From VXOI01 sp965261945 (GTDB lineage Bacteria > Chloroflexota > Dehalococcoidia > Lucifugimonadales > UBA3495), in NCBI GenBank assembly GCA_965261945.1, contig CBDHEF010000002.1:1922001-1986000 (forward strand): a stretch of DNA of 64,000 nucleotides, given 5' to 3'. This document shows positions 57,241-64,000 of the stretch, in pieces (the first letter of the stretch is position 1; each line of letters starts with the position of its first letter). The notes below the pieces were generated by a model. The model searched no databases. It saw nothing but the letters and a program-made list of their open reading frames with translations, and was not told where the DNA came from. The translations under genes were made by a program, and so were the position numbers.

Positions 57241-58227
57241 TCACCCGGCAAACCCAGCCCACACCTCCGGCAGCCGGGCCATAGCTTCCGGGGAAAGCGG
57301 CCCTCTTCCGGCGAATTCAACGGCCTGTTCCAAGTGTTCCAGGCTGGAATACCCCACCAGCACACTGCTCACGCCGGCGTTGCCCAGGGCGAACCGCAGC
57401 GAAGCCTCAACGAGGTTGTCTACATAGCCTTCCTGTTGCAGGAACCGGAAGCCGTCCGCCCTGGCCTGGTCCTGGCCATAGTCGCGGCCCGAACCGATGG
57501 GCGCGACGGACGGCACGGCGACGGGATGTCGCGTTGCCTTACCGGTAAGTGCGCCCGCAGCCAGGACCCGAATGACCAGCACTCCCATGCCGTTGACCGA
57601 GGCCCGCTCGATCAGGTTCCCATAGTCGGGCATATCGAACCCGGAAGGTACGGCTACTCCGGCGCTGGGGTTGACCAGGTTATACACCGACTGGACGGTG
57701 TTCAGCATCCCCGAATCGATGACCCGGTGCAGGGCTTCGGTTTCCCCTACTGCGGTCATACCCCAAAACCGGACCTTTCCCCGGTCACGCAACTCCCGAA
57801 GCGCGTCCACCACCTCGCCCAGCGCCTCTTCGGGAGCGACCGAACCGCCCTCCGCCATCGACTCGACATGGTTGTGCAGCTGTATCAGGTCGACCTGCTC
57901 CCGTTGCATCCGGGTCAGGCTCTCCTCCACCGAGGTGATGACGTTGCCCTTGATGCGCCCCGGCTCGTGGGTGGTGACCCGGAACTTGGTGCCAACGAAA
58001 ACGTCCGCCGACAACTCCTTCAGCACCCGCCCCAGGTTGGTCTCCGATTGGCCGTCGCCATAGGAGGAGGCGGTGTCGAAATAGTTGATGCCCAACTCCA
58101 TCGCCCGCGCAACCGCCTTCACCTGATCGCTATGCTCGCCCCGAATCATCAAGCCGCCGACGTTGCCGCAGCCAAAACCGATTTCAGACACGTTGAGCCC
58201 GGTGCTGCCCAAGGGTCGATAGTCCAT
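57241..58227 (-). CDS. Aldo/keto reductase
   Basis: 328 residues from the ATG at 58227 (a GTG three bases earlier is possible). AKR hallmarks: MDYRPLGSTGLNVSEIGFGC, the catalytic Asp and Tyr in INYFDTASSYGDGQSE, Lys in VFVGTKFRV, His in LIQLHNHVES, and a GVSSVLVGYSSLEHLEQAVE cofactor end. NADPH-dependent reduction of carbonyls is expected; substrate unknown. Confidence 0.92.
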   Translation of the reverse strand: MDYRPLGSTGLNVSEIGFGCGNVGGLMIRGEHSDQVKAVARAMELGINYFDTASSYGDGQSETNLGRVLKELSADVFVGTKFRVTTHEPGRIKGNVITSVEESLTRMQREQVDLIQLHNHVESMAEGGSVAPEEALGEVVDALRELRDRGKVRFWGMTAVGETEALHRVIDSGMLNTVQSVYNLVNPSAGVAVPSGFDMPDYGNLIERASVNGMGVLVIRVLAAGALTGKATRHPVAVPSVAPIGSGRDYGQDQARADGFRFLQQEGYVDNLVEASLRFALGNAGVSSVLVGYSSLEHLEQAVEFAGRGPLSPEAMARLPEVWAGFAG

Positions 58228-58598
58228 CACTTTTCCCCTTCAATCTTGCTAGTCCTCCAATGGTATTCCCCATTCCGTTCGTGGACAATCGCGCAATGCC
58301 GGCGTCAGGCTCTGATCGCCCACCACCGGGGATGCCCGCCCCCTGCCCTTCCTCACGGAGGGAAAGGGAAACATTTGAAGCCCCCTGCATCTGCTCTGCC
58401 CATGTTGCCACACAAAGAAAGACCCCTCCGGGTGGTTGGTGTGTTGACAATCCCGTTCCACCTGAAGGGGTCTTCTATGTGCCCGTGCTCTTATACGACC
58501 TTGTTTCCTTTTACCGAACTCCGGGATGACCCCTGTTCAATTGAGATGTGCGTCCTCGCCCTGACCCTCTCCCCTTGGAAGAAGGAGCGGGGAAGCGA
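58228..58598. other. 371-base gap with hairpin terminator and REP-like copies
   Basis: Contains REP-like copies at about 58331-58372 and 58556-58590 and a strong hairpin at 58420-58473 that probably terminates the dienelactone hydrolase transcript. No gene seen. Confidence 0.55.
58420..58473 (-). terminator. Long hairpin, probable terminator of the dienelactone hydrolase gene
   Basis: AGACCCCT (58420-58427) and GGGTGG (58430-58435) pair with CCACC (58458-58462) and AGGGGTCT (58466-58473). On the minus strand TTTCTTTG follows, as expected of a rho-independent terminator read from the dienelactone hydrolase gene. Confidence 0.7.
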
Positions 58599-59369
58599 CT
58601 AGTTCTTGACGTACTTGTCGAACCATCCCAGCGTGCGGGCCAGGGCGTCGGCAGCGGCGTCCTCACGGTAGTCAGGGCGCTCGTTGCAGTTGAAGCCGTG
58701 GCCGGCGCCGGAGTACATCTTGAAGTCGTGGGTAGCGCCGGCGGCCTTGAGGGCTTCCTCGATCTGGGCCACGTCCGCCGGGGTCGGGTTGGAGTCGTCC
58801 TCACCGAAGTTGCCCATCACCGGGACGGTGGAGCCGCTCGTCCGTTCAACGGGAGCGGGGCCGTCGCCAAATGGCGCCAGGATGCGCCCGCCGTAGTAAA
58901 CCGATGCGGCGCTGAGGCCGGGGCAGCTCGTGGCCGCCAGGTAGGTGATGCGCCCGCCGACGCAGTAGCCCACGATGCCAATTTTGTTACCGCGGGTGCG
59001 CTGGTAGCGGTTCTGGATGTAGTCGATAGTCACGTTGATGTCTTCGATAATTTGGTCGTCCTGAAGGGCGCCCATATACTGCTGGACCTGGGGCATCTGG
59101 TCGTAACCCAACTTGGCGTTGGGGTGGTCGCGGTGGTAGAGGGACGGAGCGACGGCAACATAGCCATGACGGGCATATTCGTCGCAAACCTGTTCGATGT
59201 GCCGGGTAACGCCGAAAGCTTCCATGACGACGATAACGGCCGGGAAGCTGTTGCCCTCCGACGGCGCCGGATGGCTGACGTAGGTGGCCATGTCCTGGCC
59301 TTGGGCTCCGCTCAGATCGTCCATCTCCCGTTCGCCGGGGAATCTGATGTTCTCCCAGAATGATGGCAT
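58599..59369 (-). CDS. Dienelactone hydrolase family protein
   Basis: 256 residues from the ATG at 59369, six bases after GGAGG. DLH pattern: VVMEAFGVTRHIEQV (Glu), nucleophile Cys in GIVGYCVGGRITYLAA, an acidic residue in MGNFGEDDSNPTP, and His in YSGAGHGFNC. Cys-His-Asp hydrolases of this kind open lactone rings in aromatic degradation; the true substrate is not known. Alternative starts upstream lack homology. Confidence 0.92.
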   Translation of the reverse strand: MPSFWENIRFPGEREMDDLSGAQGQDMATYVSHPAPSEGNSFPAVIVVMEAFGVTRHIEQVCDEYARHGYVAVAPSLYHRDHPNAKLGYDQMPQVQQYMGALQDDQIIEDINVTIDYIQNRYQRTRGNKIGIVGYCVGGRITYLAATSCPGLSAASVYYGGRILAPFGDGPAPVERTSGSTVPVMGNFGEDDSNPTPADVAQIEEALKAAGATHDFKMYSGAGHGFNCNERPDYREDAAADALARTLGWFDKYVKN

Positions 59370-59650
59370 GGAACTCCTCCTCTCCATTGTCCCTAGTTCG
59401 GAGCCGGCGGACTCAGTCGTCGCCTCTTTGCCGTTTCTGCCGTCCGCGTCGGCGGGGGCCTGCGGAGCGCATACGGGTGGCTTCGCTGATTCCTCGACTA
59501 ACTGCGAGTGGATTTTAGCAGATTCCCAAGAATGGGAATAGCAGACGGATATCGCCGGAGCACTCGCCGGACTATCGGGCAATTCTATAGATCACTCGGG
59601 ACGGCAGTTCTACGTACTCTTCCTGAAGAATCTGCTCAATGCAATGACGC

Positions 59651-59899
59651 TCAGACTTCCGGCCTTTTCCTGGCCCTCTTTTCGGCAGCTTCTTTGGCTG
59701 CGAATATCACTTGAGACACCCCGTAAACTACGAATGACGTTGGCAACAGCAAGAGCGTGGCAACGATTATCACCCCGCCCTCCTTGGTGGTAAGTTCCTG
59801 GAGGAATCTGAGGGCCCCAAACGCCGGACAGCGAAGGGATGACGTTATCAGCACCGAGACAAGCATACTGGCGCTGATGGATGCCGCCCCGTCGGCCAT
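59651..59899 (-). CDS. Small hypothetical membrane protein
   Basis: 82 residues from the ATG at 59899: MADGAASISASMLVSVLITS then a second hydrophobic segment (VIIVATLLLLPTSFVVYGVS) and a charged end (AAKEAAEKRARKRPEV). Two membrane helices and a positive C-terminus are plausible. The frame extends into the 13-bp array, but that part is not credible. No good ribosome site; no family. Confidence 0.42.
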   Translation of the reverse strand: MADGAASISASMLVSVLITSSLRCPAFGALRFLQELTTKEGGVIIVATLLLLPTSFVVYGVSQVIFAAKEAAEKRARKRPEV

Positions 59900-59935
59900 G
59901 AGCCATGACTGGGGGCGTCCGGTGTTGGTTTCCTT

Positions 59936-60273
59936 TGTATCACGCCGGTGTATCACGCCGGTGTATCACGCCGGTGTATCACGCCGGTGTATCACGCCGG
60001 TGTATCACGCCGGTGTATCACGCCGGTGTATCACGCCGGTGTATCACGCCGGTGTATCACGCCGGTGTATCACGCCGGTGTATCACGCCGGTGTATCACG
60101 CCGGTGTATCACGCCGGTGTATCACGCCGGTGTATCACGCCGGTGTATCACGCCGGTGTATCACCCCGGTGTATCACCCCGGTGTATCACCCCGGTGTAT
60201 CACCCCGGTGTATCACCCCGGTGTATCACCCCGGTGTATCACCCCGGTGTATCACCCCGGTGTATCACGCCGG
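59936..60273. repeat. 13-bp tandem repeat array, 26 copies
   Basis: Unit TGTATCACGCCGG repeated exactly 26 times. Units 1-17 read CACGCC, units 18-25 (60157-60260) read CACCCC, and unit 26 reads CACGCC. The block structure shows that a variant was amplified within the array. Open frames through it (repeating RCITPVYHAGVS) are artefacts of the repeat. Confidence 0.97.
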
Positions 60274-60326
60274 CGGAGCTTGCTAATCCGGGGTACACGC
60301 GCCCGGCCCCCCATACCACGCAGCCC

Positions 60327-60358
60327 GCCGGGCCGTTATTCAGCCGGGCCGTTATTCA
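60327..60358. repeat. 16-bp tandem duplication
   Basis: GCCGGGCCGTTATTCA at 60327-60342 and 60343-60358, just after the 13-bp array and before the aminopeptidase gene's end. Confidence 0.95.
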
Positions 60359-60450
60359 GGGGTTGGGCCGCTCCATGCGGCCTGATGAACGGATGCTATC
60401 GCTATATTCAGCAATGGTCAATCGTGCAATGTCAGCAAATAGTCAGGCAG

Positions 60451-61572
60451 CTACGCGGGCCGCTCCAACAGCCGCTGGCGCATATCCTCCGGCACCGACC
60501 GCAACCGGCTGCGGAAGGCGGTATTGACCCTGTCGGACACCCGGCGGGCGGCTTCCTCCATCAAGGCCACGCCGCCGAGGTAGTCGTTGACGTGGATGTA
60601 CTCGGCCTCGATGCGGCCTTCGGGGGCGCCGTTGTGGTAATTGCCCAAGGGGAAGGCGATGCCGGTGGTGCGGTAGCCGTAGGCAGCGAAGGCGCTGGCC
60701 TCGCAGACGCCGCCGCTCATCAGTTGCCGCTGCGCCGGGAAGCCGCCCTCCTGCTCGTTCAGGGCTTCCCGCGCGCGAATCAGCACCGACTCGGCATCGG
60801 CGTCGAAGGTGGAACCGGCATCGCCCACCCGGATGACCGGCCCCCGGCCCTGCTCGGCCCCCGGCAGGGTGCGGCTGGACTCGGCGGAGATAATCAGGGT
60901 CTCCGGCGGCAGCAGGCGGGCGTCGGCGGCCAGCCGCGCCCCCACCAGCCCCACCTCCTCGGCGCGGGTGAACAGGGCATACACATCGCCTTCGGGCTGC
61001 TTCCCGCTGTGAACCAGACGGGCCATCGCCGCCAGCGCGGAGGCGCAGCCTGCCAGGTCGTCCACCGCCCGCATACGGATGTACTCGCCGTCCATCTCGA
61101 AGTCGGGCAGGTCGAACACCGCCGCGGCAGGCAGGGGCAGTTCCGCCGCAAGGGAGGCGTCGGCCACGCGAACCAGGGCGCGGCGCTCGGAGTCCTCGCC
61201 ATAGGGGCCAGCCGTCAGCGCTGCAATCCTCTGCCCGCCGGGCAGGATAACCTGCAACGGGACTCCGGCAGTGAAGCTGGACGCGGGTATGCCCCCCAGC
61301 GCGTCGGCCACGAACTCGCCGTCGCTGCCGTGGCGCCGGGTCAGCTCGAAGCCCGGATGGTCCATGTGCGCCACGATAGCCAGGGGCGGAACGTCGGCGT
61401 TGCTGCCGGCCAGCCTGGCCAGGATGTTGCCGTAGGCGTCCTCGCTGTAATCCACGCCCGTCTCATCCAGGATTGAGCGCACCGCCGCCGCCACGCCAGC
61501 CTCGTGAAAGGCCACCGCCGGTTGCGTTCCCAGCCTCGCCAGAAAGTCCAAAGCCTCTGCTCTTTCGTTCAT
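60451..61572 (-). CDS. M42-family (glutamyl aminopeptidase-like) metallopeptidase
   Basis: 373 residues from the ATG at 61572, six to seven bases after GGAGGA (an upstream ATG at 61578 sits too close to it). M42 metal ligands: His69 and Asp71 in IVAHMDHPGFE, Asp in RMRAVDDLAGCAS, the catalytic EE in LFTRAEEVGLVGA, Asp in RVGDAGSTFDAD and a late His in PLGNYHN. It probably forms large cytoplasmic oligomers trimming peptides. It is divergent from the Ldh gene with an 87-base promoter region. Confidence 0.88.
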   Translation of the reverse strand: MNERAEALDFLARLGTQPAVAFHEAGVAAAVRSILDETGVDYSEDAYGNILARLAGSNADVPPLAIVAHMDHPGFELTRRHGSDGEFVADALGGIPASSFTAGVPLQVILPGGQRIAALTAGPYGEDSERRALVRVADASLAAELPLPAAAVFDLPDFEMDGEYIRMRAVDDLAGCASALAAMARLVHSGKQPEGDVYALFTRAEEVGLVGARLAADARLLPPETLIISAESSRTLPGAEQGRGPVIRVGDAGSTFDADAESVLIRAREALNEQEGGFPAQRQLMSGGVCEASAFAAYGYRTTGIAFPLGNYHNGAPEGRIEAEYIHVNDYLGGVALMEEAARRVSDRVNTAFRSRLRSVPEDMRQRLLERPA

Positions 61573-61659
61573 GGTCATTCCTCCACCCCGGAAATTTATC
61601 ACATTCAGGGCCATTCCCATAATGCTATACTGCCGAAAATAGGAACGGGGGGATTAGCC

Positions 61660-62736
61660 GTGCTGGAGCAATTCAAGGTAGGCCACGACGAGGCGGAATT
61701 TGTGCAGGGCGAGACCCTGAAGTCCACGGTAGCCGCCATTTTCCAAACGCTGGGAGTACCGGAAGAGGACGCCGAATTGGGGGCCGACGTGCTGGTGCTG
61801 GCCGACCTGAGGGGCGTGGACTCTCATGGCGTATCCAATATGCTGCGGAGCTACGTCAACGGTTATCAGGACGGCTCCATCAACCCACGCCCGGACTGGA
61901 AGGTCATCCGCGAGACTCCGTCCACTGCCACGGTTGACTCCGATCGGGGCCTGGGAACCATCATCACGCCAAAGGCCATGAACATCGCCATCGAAAAGGC
62001 CCGCAACGTGGGCGTCGGCATGGTCGCCATCGGCAACGCGCGGCACCTGGGCATGGCGTCCTACCACTCGATGCTGGCCCTGCCCCACGACATGATTGGG
62101 GTCTGTATGACCAGTTGCCCGCCGTCGGTGCTGCCCACCTTCGGGGCGGAGCCGCGCCTGGGGACCAACCCGATAGCCGTTGCCGTTCCCACAGGGAAGG
62201 AAGCGCCCTTCGTGTTCGACGCAGCCACCAGCTCTGTCGCGGTCAACAAGATACGCATCGCCCAGCGCCTCGGGGCCGACATCCCGGCGGGCTGGCTGGC
62301 AGAGCAGGACGGCACGCCGATCATGGAGGAGCGGCCGGCCCCCGACAGCTACTGGCTGCTGCCGGTGGGCGGAAGCCGCGAGGGCGGCTCTCACAAGGGC
62401 TACGGACTGTCCTGCATGGTGGACATCCTGGCCGGGGTGCTGACCGGCTTCGGCTACGGCGCGGTTCCGGGGCGCCCCAACTTCGGCCACTACGTCGCCG
62501 CCTACAGCGTGGACGCCTTCACCGACGTAGCTCAGTTCAAGCAGGAAATGGACGAGTGGGTCCGCATGATGAACGCCACCAAGCCGGCCCCCGGCCACGA
62601 CCGCGTGCTGGTGGCCGGCCAGCCAGAGGCTGAAATGGAAGCCATCCGCCGCGACGAGGGCATCCCCCTCCACCCCGAGGTCTCCCAGTCCATCCGCGAC
62701 ATCTGCGCCGAGCTGGGGGTGGGGTGCGGGTTTTAG
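61660..62736 (+). CDS. Ldh family (malate/L-lactate-like) NAD(P)-dependent oxidoreductase
   Basis: 358 residues from a GTG at 61660 (GGGGGGATT upstream; a -10-like TATACT lies at about 61625). Family marks: LADLRGVDSHGVSNMLRSYV, GVGMVAIGNARHLGMASYH with the catalytic His region, GTNPIAVAVPTGKEAPFVFD and GSHKGYGLSCMVDILAGVLT. This family (type 2 malate/lactate, ureidoglycolate and related dehydrogenases) reduces 2-oxoacids; exact substrate unknown. Confidence 0.9.
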   Translation: MLEQFKVGHDEAEFVQGETLKSTVAAIFQTLGVPEEDAELGADVLVLADLRGVDSHGVSNMLRSYVNGYQDGSINPRPDWKVIRETPSTATVDSDRGLGTIITPKAMNIAIEKARNVGVGMVAIGNARHLGMASYHSMLALPHDMIGVCMTSCPPSVLPTFGAEPRLGTNPIAVAVPTGKEAPFVFDAATSSVAVNKIRIAQRLGADIPAGWLAEQDGTPIMEERPAPDSYWLLPVGGSREGGSHKGYGLSCMVDILAGVLTGFGYGAVPGRPNFGHYVAAYSVDAFTDVAQFKQEMDEWVRMMNATKPAPGHDRVLVAGQPEAEMEAIRRDEGIPLHPEVSQSIRDICAELGVGCGF

Positions 62737-62804
62737 GGTAGAATAGAGCTAGCAGGTTCAAGTCTGATAGCACGAAGAGTCCAAACTCGGTCGAAGGTCG
62801 CGAA

Positions 62805-63977
62805 ATGCAGATTGAAGGAATCGAGATCAAGAACTATCGAGTCTTTCGGCACGTCTCATTGAATGATCTGCCACGTATGACTGTGGTTGTCGGAGCCAAT
62901 GGGTCAGGCAAATCAACCCTTTTCGACGTCTTCACATTTCTCCAGGACGCATTGAACCAGAGCGTAGCTGTTGCCGTAGCTCGGCGTGGTGGGTACCGGG
63001 AAGTGGTCAGCCGTGGAGCAACAGATCCCATCGAGTTCACCATCAAATTCCGCGAGAGTGGCGGGAGGCTGGTAACTTACCAACTAGTGATAGGCTCCGA
63101 AAAGGGGCGAGCATCTGTCGAGCGCGAAGTTCTACGATACCGTCGAGGTCAGCGCGGGCAACCTTGGATGTTCGTGGATTTCAGTCGTGGGGTTGGGAAA
63201 GCTATAACCAATGAGTCGGCTTATGGGCAGGAGGGAGCCGTTGAAGAACGAGAGGATTATGAACTGGATGACCCTAGCGTGTTGGCAATCAAGGGACTAG
63301 GACAATTCAGAGAATTCCGCGTAGTGTCTGAGTTTCGCAGTTTGATTGAGAACTGGTACATCTCTGATTTCCATATCGCTGACGCCCGCCCCAGCGTGGA
63401 GGCAGGTTACGCCGAGCACCTATCTCAGCGCGGCGACAATGTTGCCCAAGTAGCCCAATACTTTTACGAAAATCATCCTGACCGTTTCAAGCAAGCTCTA
63501 CAGGCAATGAGTCGCCGCGTACCCGGAGTAAGCGGTGTTGAAGCTAAACCGACCGAAGACGGCCGATTGGTCTTGCGTTTCCAAGATGGCAGCTTCAAAG
63601 ACCCGTTCATCTCCCGTTACGTGTCAGACGGCACTATTAAAATGTTCGCCTACCTCATGATGCTGTACGACGTCAGCCCCCACCCTCTGCTGGCAATTGA
63701 GGAACCGGAAAATCAGCTGTATCCTGAATTGCTACGGGAACTAGCCGAGGAATTCCGCAGTTATGCGGAGCGAGGCGGACAGGTTTTCATATCAACGCAT
63801 TCCCCAGATTTTTTGAACGGCACCGAATTGAACGAAATTTTTTGCCTAGTCAAGAAGGACGGCTTTTCCACAGTGAATAGGGTGAACGAAAGCGAGACGC
63901 TGCAAAGCCTTGTCGATGTAGGGGACCTCCCAGGTGCACTCTGGACGCAGGGCTTGCTGGTAGGTGAGAAAATCTAA
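62805..63977 (+). CDS. OLD/RecF-like AAA ATPase (AAA_15/21 type)
   Basis: 390 residues with Walker A GANGSGKST (30-38) after IKNYRVFRHVSLNDLP, a signature region (RYVSDGTIKMFAYLMMLYDV) and Walker B LLAIEEPENQLYPELLRELA, then VFISTHSPDF. This is an ABC-type ATPase like those in OLD, RecF and many defence systems. It is AT-richer than the preceding genes. Its TAA overlaps the next gene's ATG (TAATG), so it works with that partner. No nuclease domain is in this chain. Confidence 0.88.
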   Translation: MQIEGIEIKNYRVFRHVSLNDLPRMTVVVGANGSGKSTLFDVFTFLQDALNQSVAVAVARRGGYREVVSRGATDPIEFTIKFRESGGRLVTYQLVIGSEKGRASVEREVLRYRRGQRGQPWMFVDFSRGVGKAITNESAYGQEGAVEEREDYELDDPSVLAIKGLGQFREFRVVSEFRSLIENWYISDFHIADARPSVEAGYAEHLSQRGDNVAQVAQYFYENHPDRFKQALQAMSRRVPGVSGVEAKPTEDGRLVLRFQDGSFKDPFISRYVSDGTIKMFAYLMMLYDVSPHPLLAIEEPENQLYPELLRELAEEFRSYAERGGQVFISTHSPDFLNGTELNEIFCLVKKDGFSTVNRVNESETLQSLVDVGDLPGALWTQGLLVGEKI

Positions 63978-64000
63978 TGAGCAGAGTGGTTTTTCTGCTC
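63977..64000 (+). CDS. Start of a coupled gene (partial, cut by window end)
   Basis: ATG at 63977 overlapping the ATPase stop. Only MSRVVFLL is visible. DUF4276-type proteins, which often follow such ATPases, begin in a similar way, but eight residues are not enough to identify it. Confidence 0.5.

Noticed and set aside
59936..60273. Possible CRISPR array
   Set aside because: The 13-bp units are directly adjacent with no spacers and no cas genes are present.
59757..61476. Plus-strand open frames through the 13-bp array and opposite the aminopeptidase
   Set aside because: Repetition of RCITPVYHAGVS is a product of the array, and the rest is antisense to the M42 gene.

Overview
The window is 64 kb of GC-rich bacterial chromosome. 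Gene content suggests a free-living, probably marine member of the Chloroflexota, of SAR202/Dehalococcoidia type. This is inferred from the mix of CocE/NonD hydrolase, FAH-family, luciferase-like, NIPSNAP, aldo/keto reductase, dienelactone hydrolase and Ldh-type genes, the paired DUF1501/DUF1800 genes, a DnaD/DnaC-type helicase-loading cluster beside rplI-dnaB, and lipoprotein signals with no outer-membrane genes. No rRNA or universal marker gene is present to fix the taxonomy. Most genes lie on the minus strand and many start with GTG behind a good Shine-Dalgarno (SD) sequence.

Layout. 0-10 kb: end of a probable FAD oxidoreductase, a membrane metallopeptidase candidate, selB, hemW, a YkvA-like protein, a MoxR/BchI-like AAA+ ATPase, a radical SAM protein and phoU. 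10-17 kb: a CocE/NonD hydrolase and a replication cluster running rplI, dnaB, a DnaD-domain protein and a tandem DnaC-like ATPase. 17-28 kb: tenA, a methyltransferase, an NHL-repeat protein, DUF1501/DUF1800 and a peptide-type ABC importer (lipoprotein plus two permeases, no ATPases). 28-35 kb: a broken SDR gene, a secreted fibronectin-III protein, an SDR, tRNA-Pro and tRNA-Arg, a zinc-ribbon protein coupled to a RuvC-like protein with a degenerate active site, thiD and an FAH-family gene. 35-42 kb: a DNA methyltransferase-HNH fusion with a coiled-coil PD-(D/E)XK-like partner, NIPSNAP, a luciferase-like oxidoreductase and a 55-bp tandem array. 42-53.6 kb: an accessory island with a type I restriction-modification system (hsdM, hsdS, hsdR) interleaved with HicAB and Doc toxin-antitoxin genes, several decayed genes and a ruined tyrosine recombinase next to tRNA-Ile. 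54-64 kb: a broken CAP-domain lipoprotein gene, an ABC-F ATPase, an aldo/keto reductase, a dienelactone hydrolase, a 26-copy 13-bp array, an M42-type aminopeptidase, an Ldh-family dehydrogenase and an OLD/RecF-like ATPase whose partner gene is cut by the window end.

Two themes stand out. First, the defence and accessory load is high: two restriction-modification loci, at least three toxin-antitoxin modules, and a possible ATPase-based defence pair. Second, short tandem duplications (7-55 bp) recur throughout. At least three of them demonstrably break genes, and undoing the duplication restores a recognisable protein. Two families of small non-autonomous inverted-repeat elements (MITE-like) are each present twice, next to or inside genes. 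No CRISPR array, complete insertion sequence or rRNA was seen.
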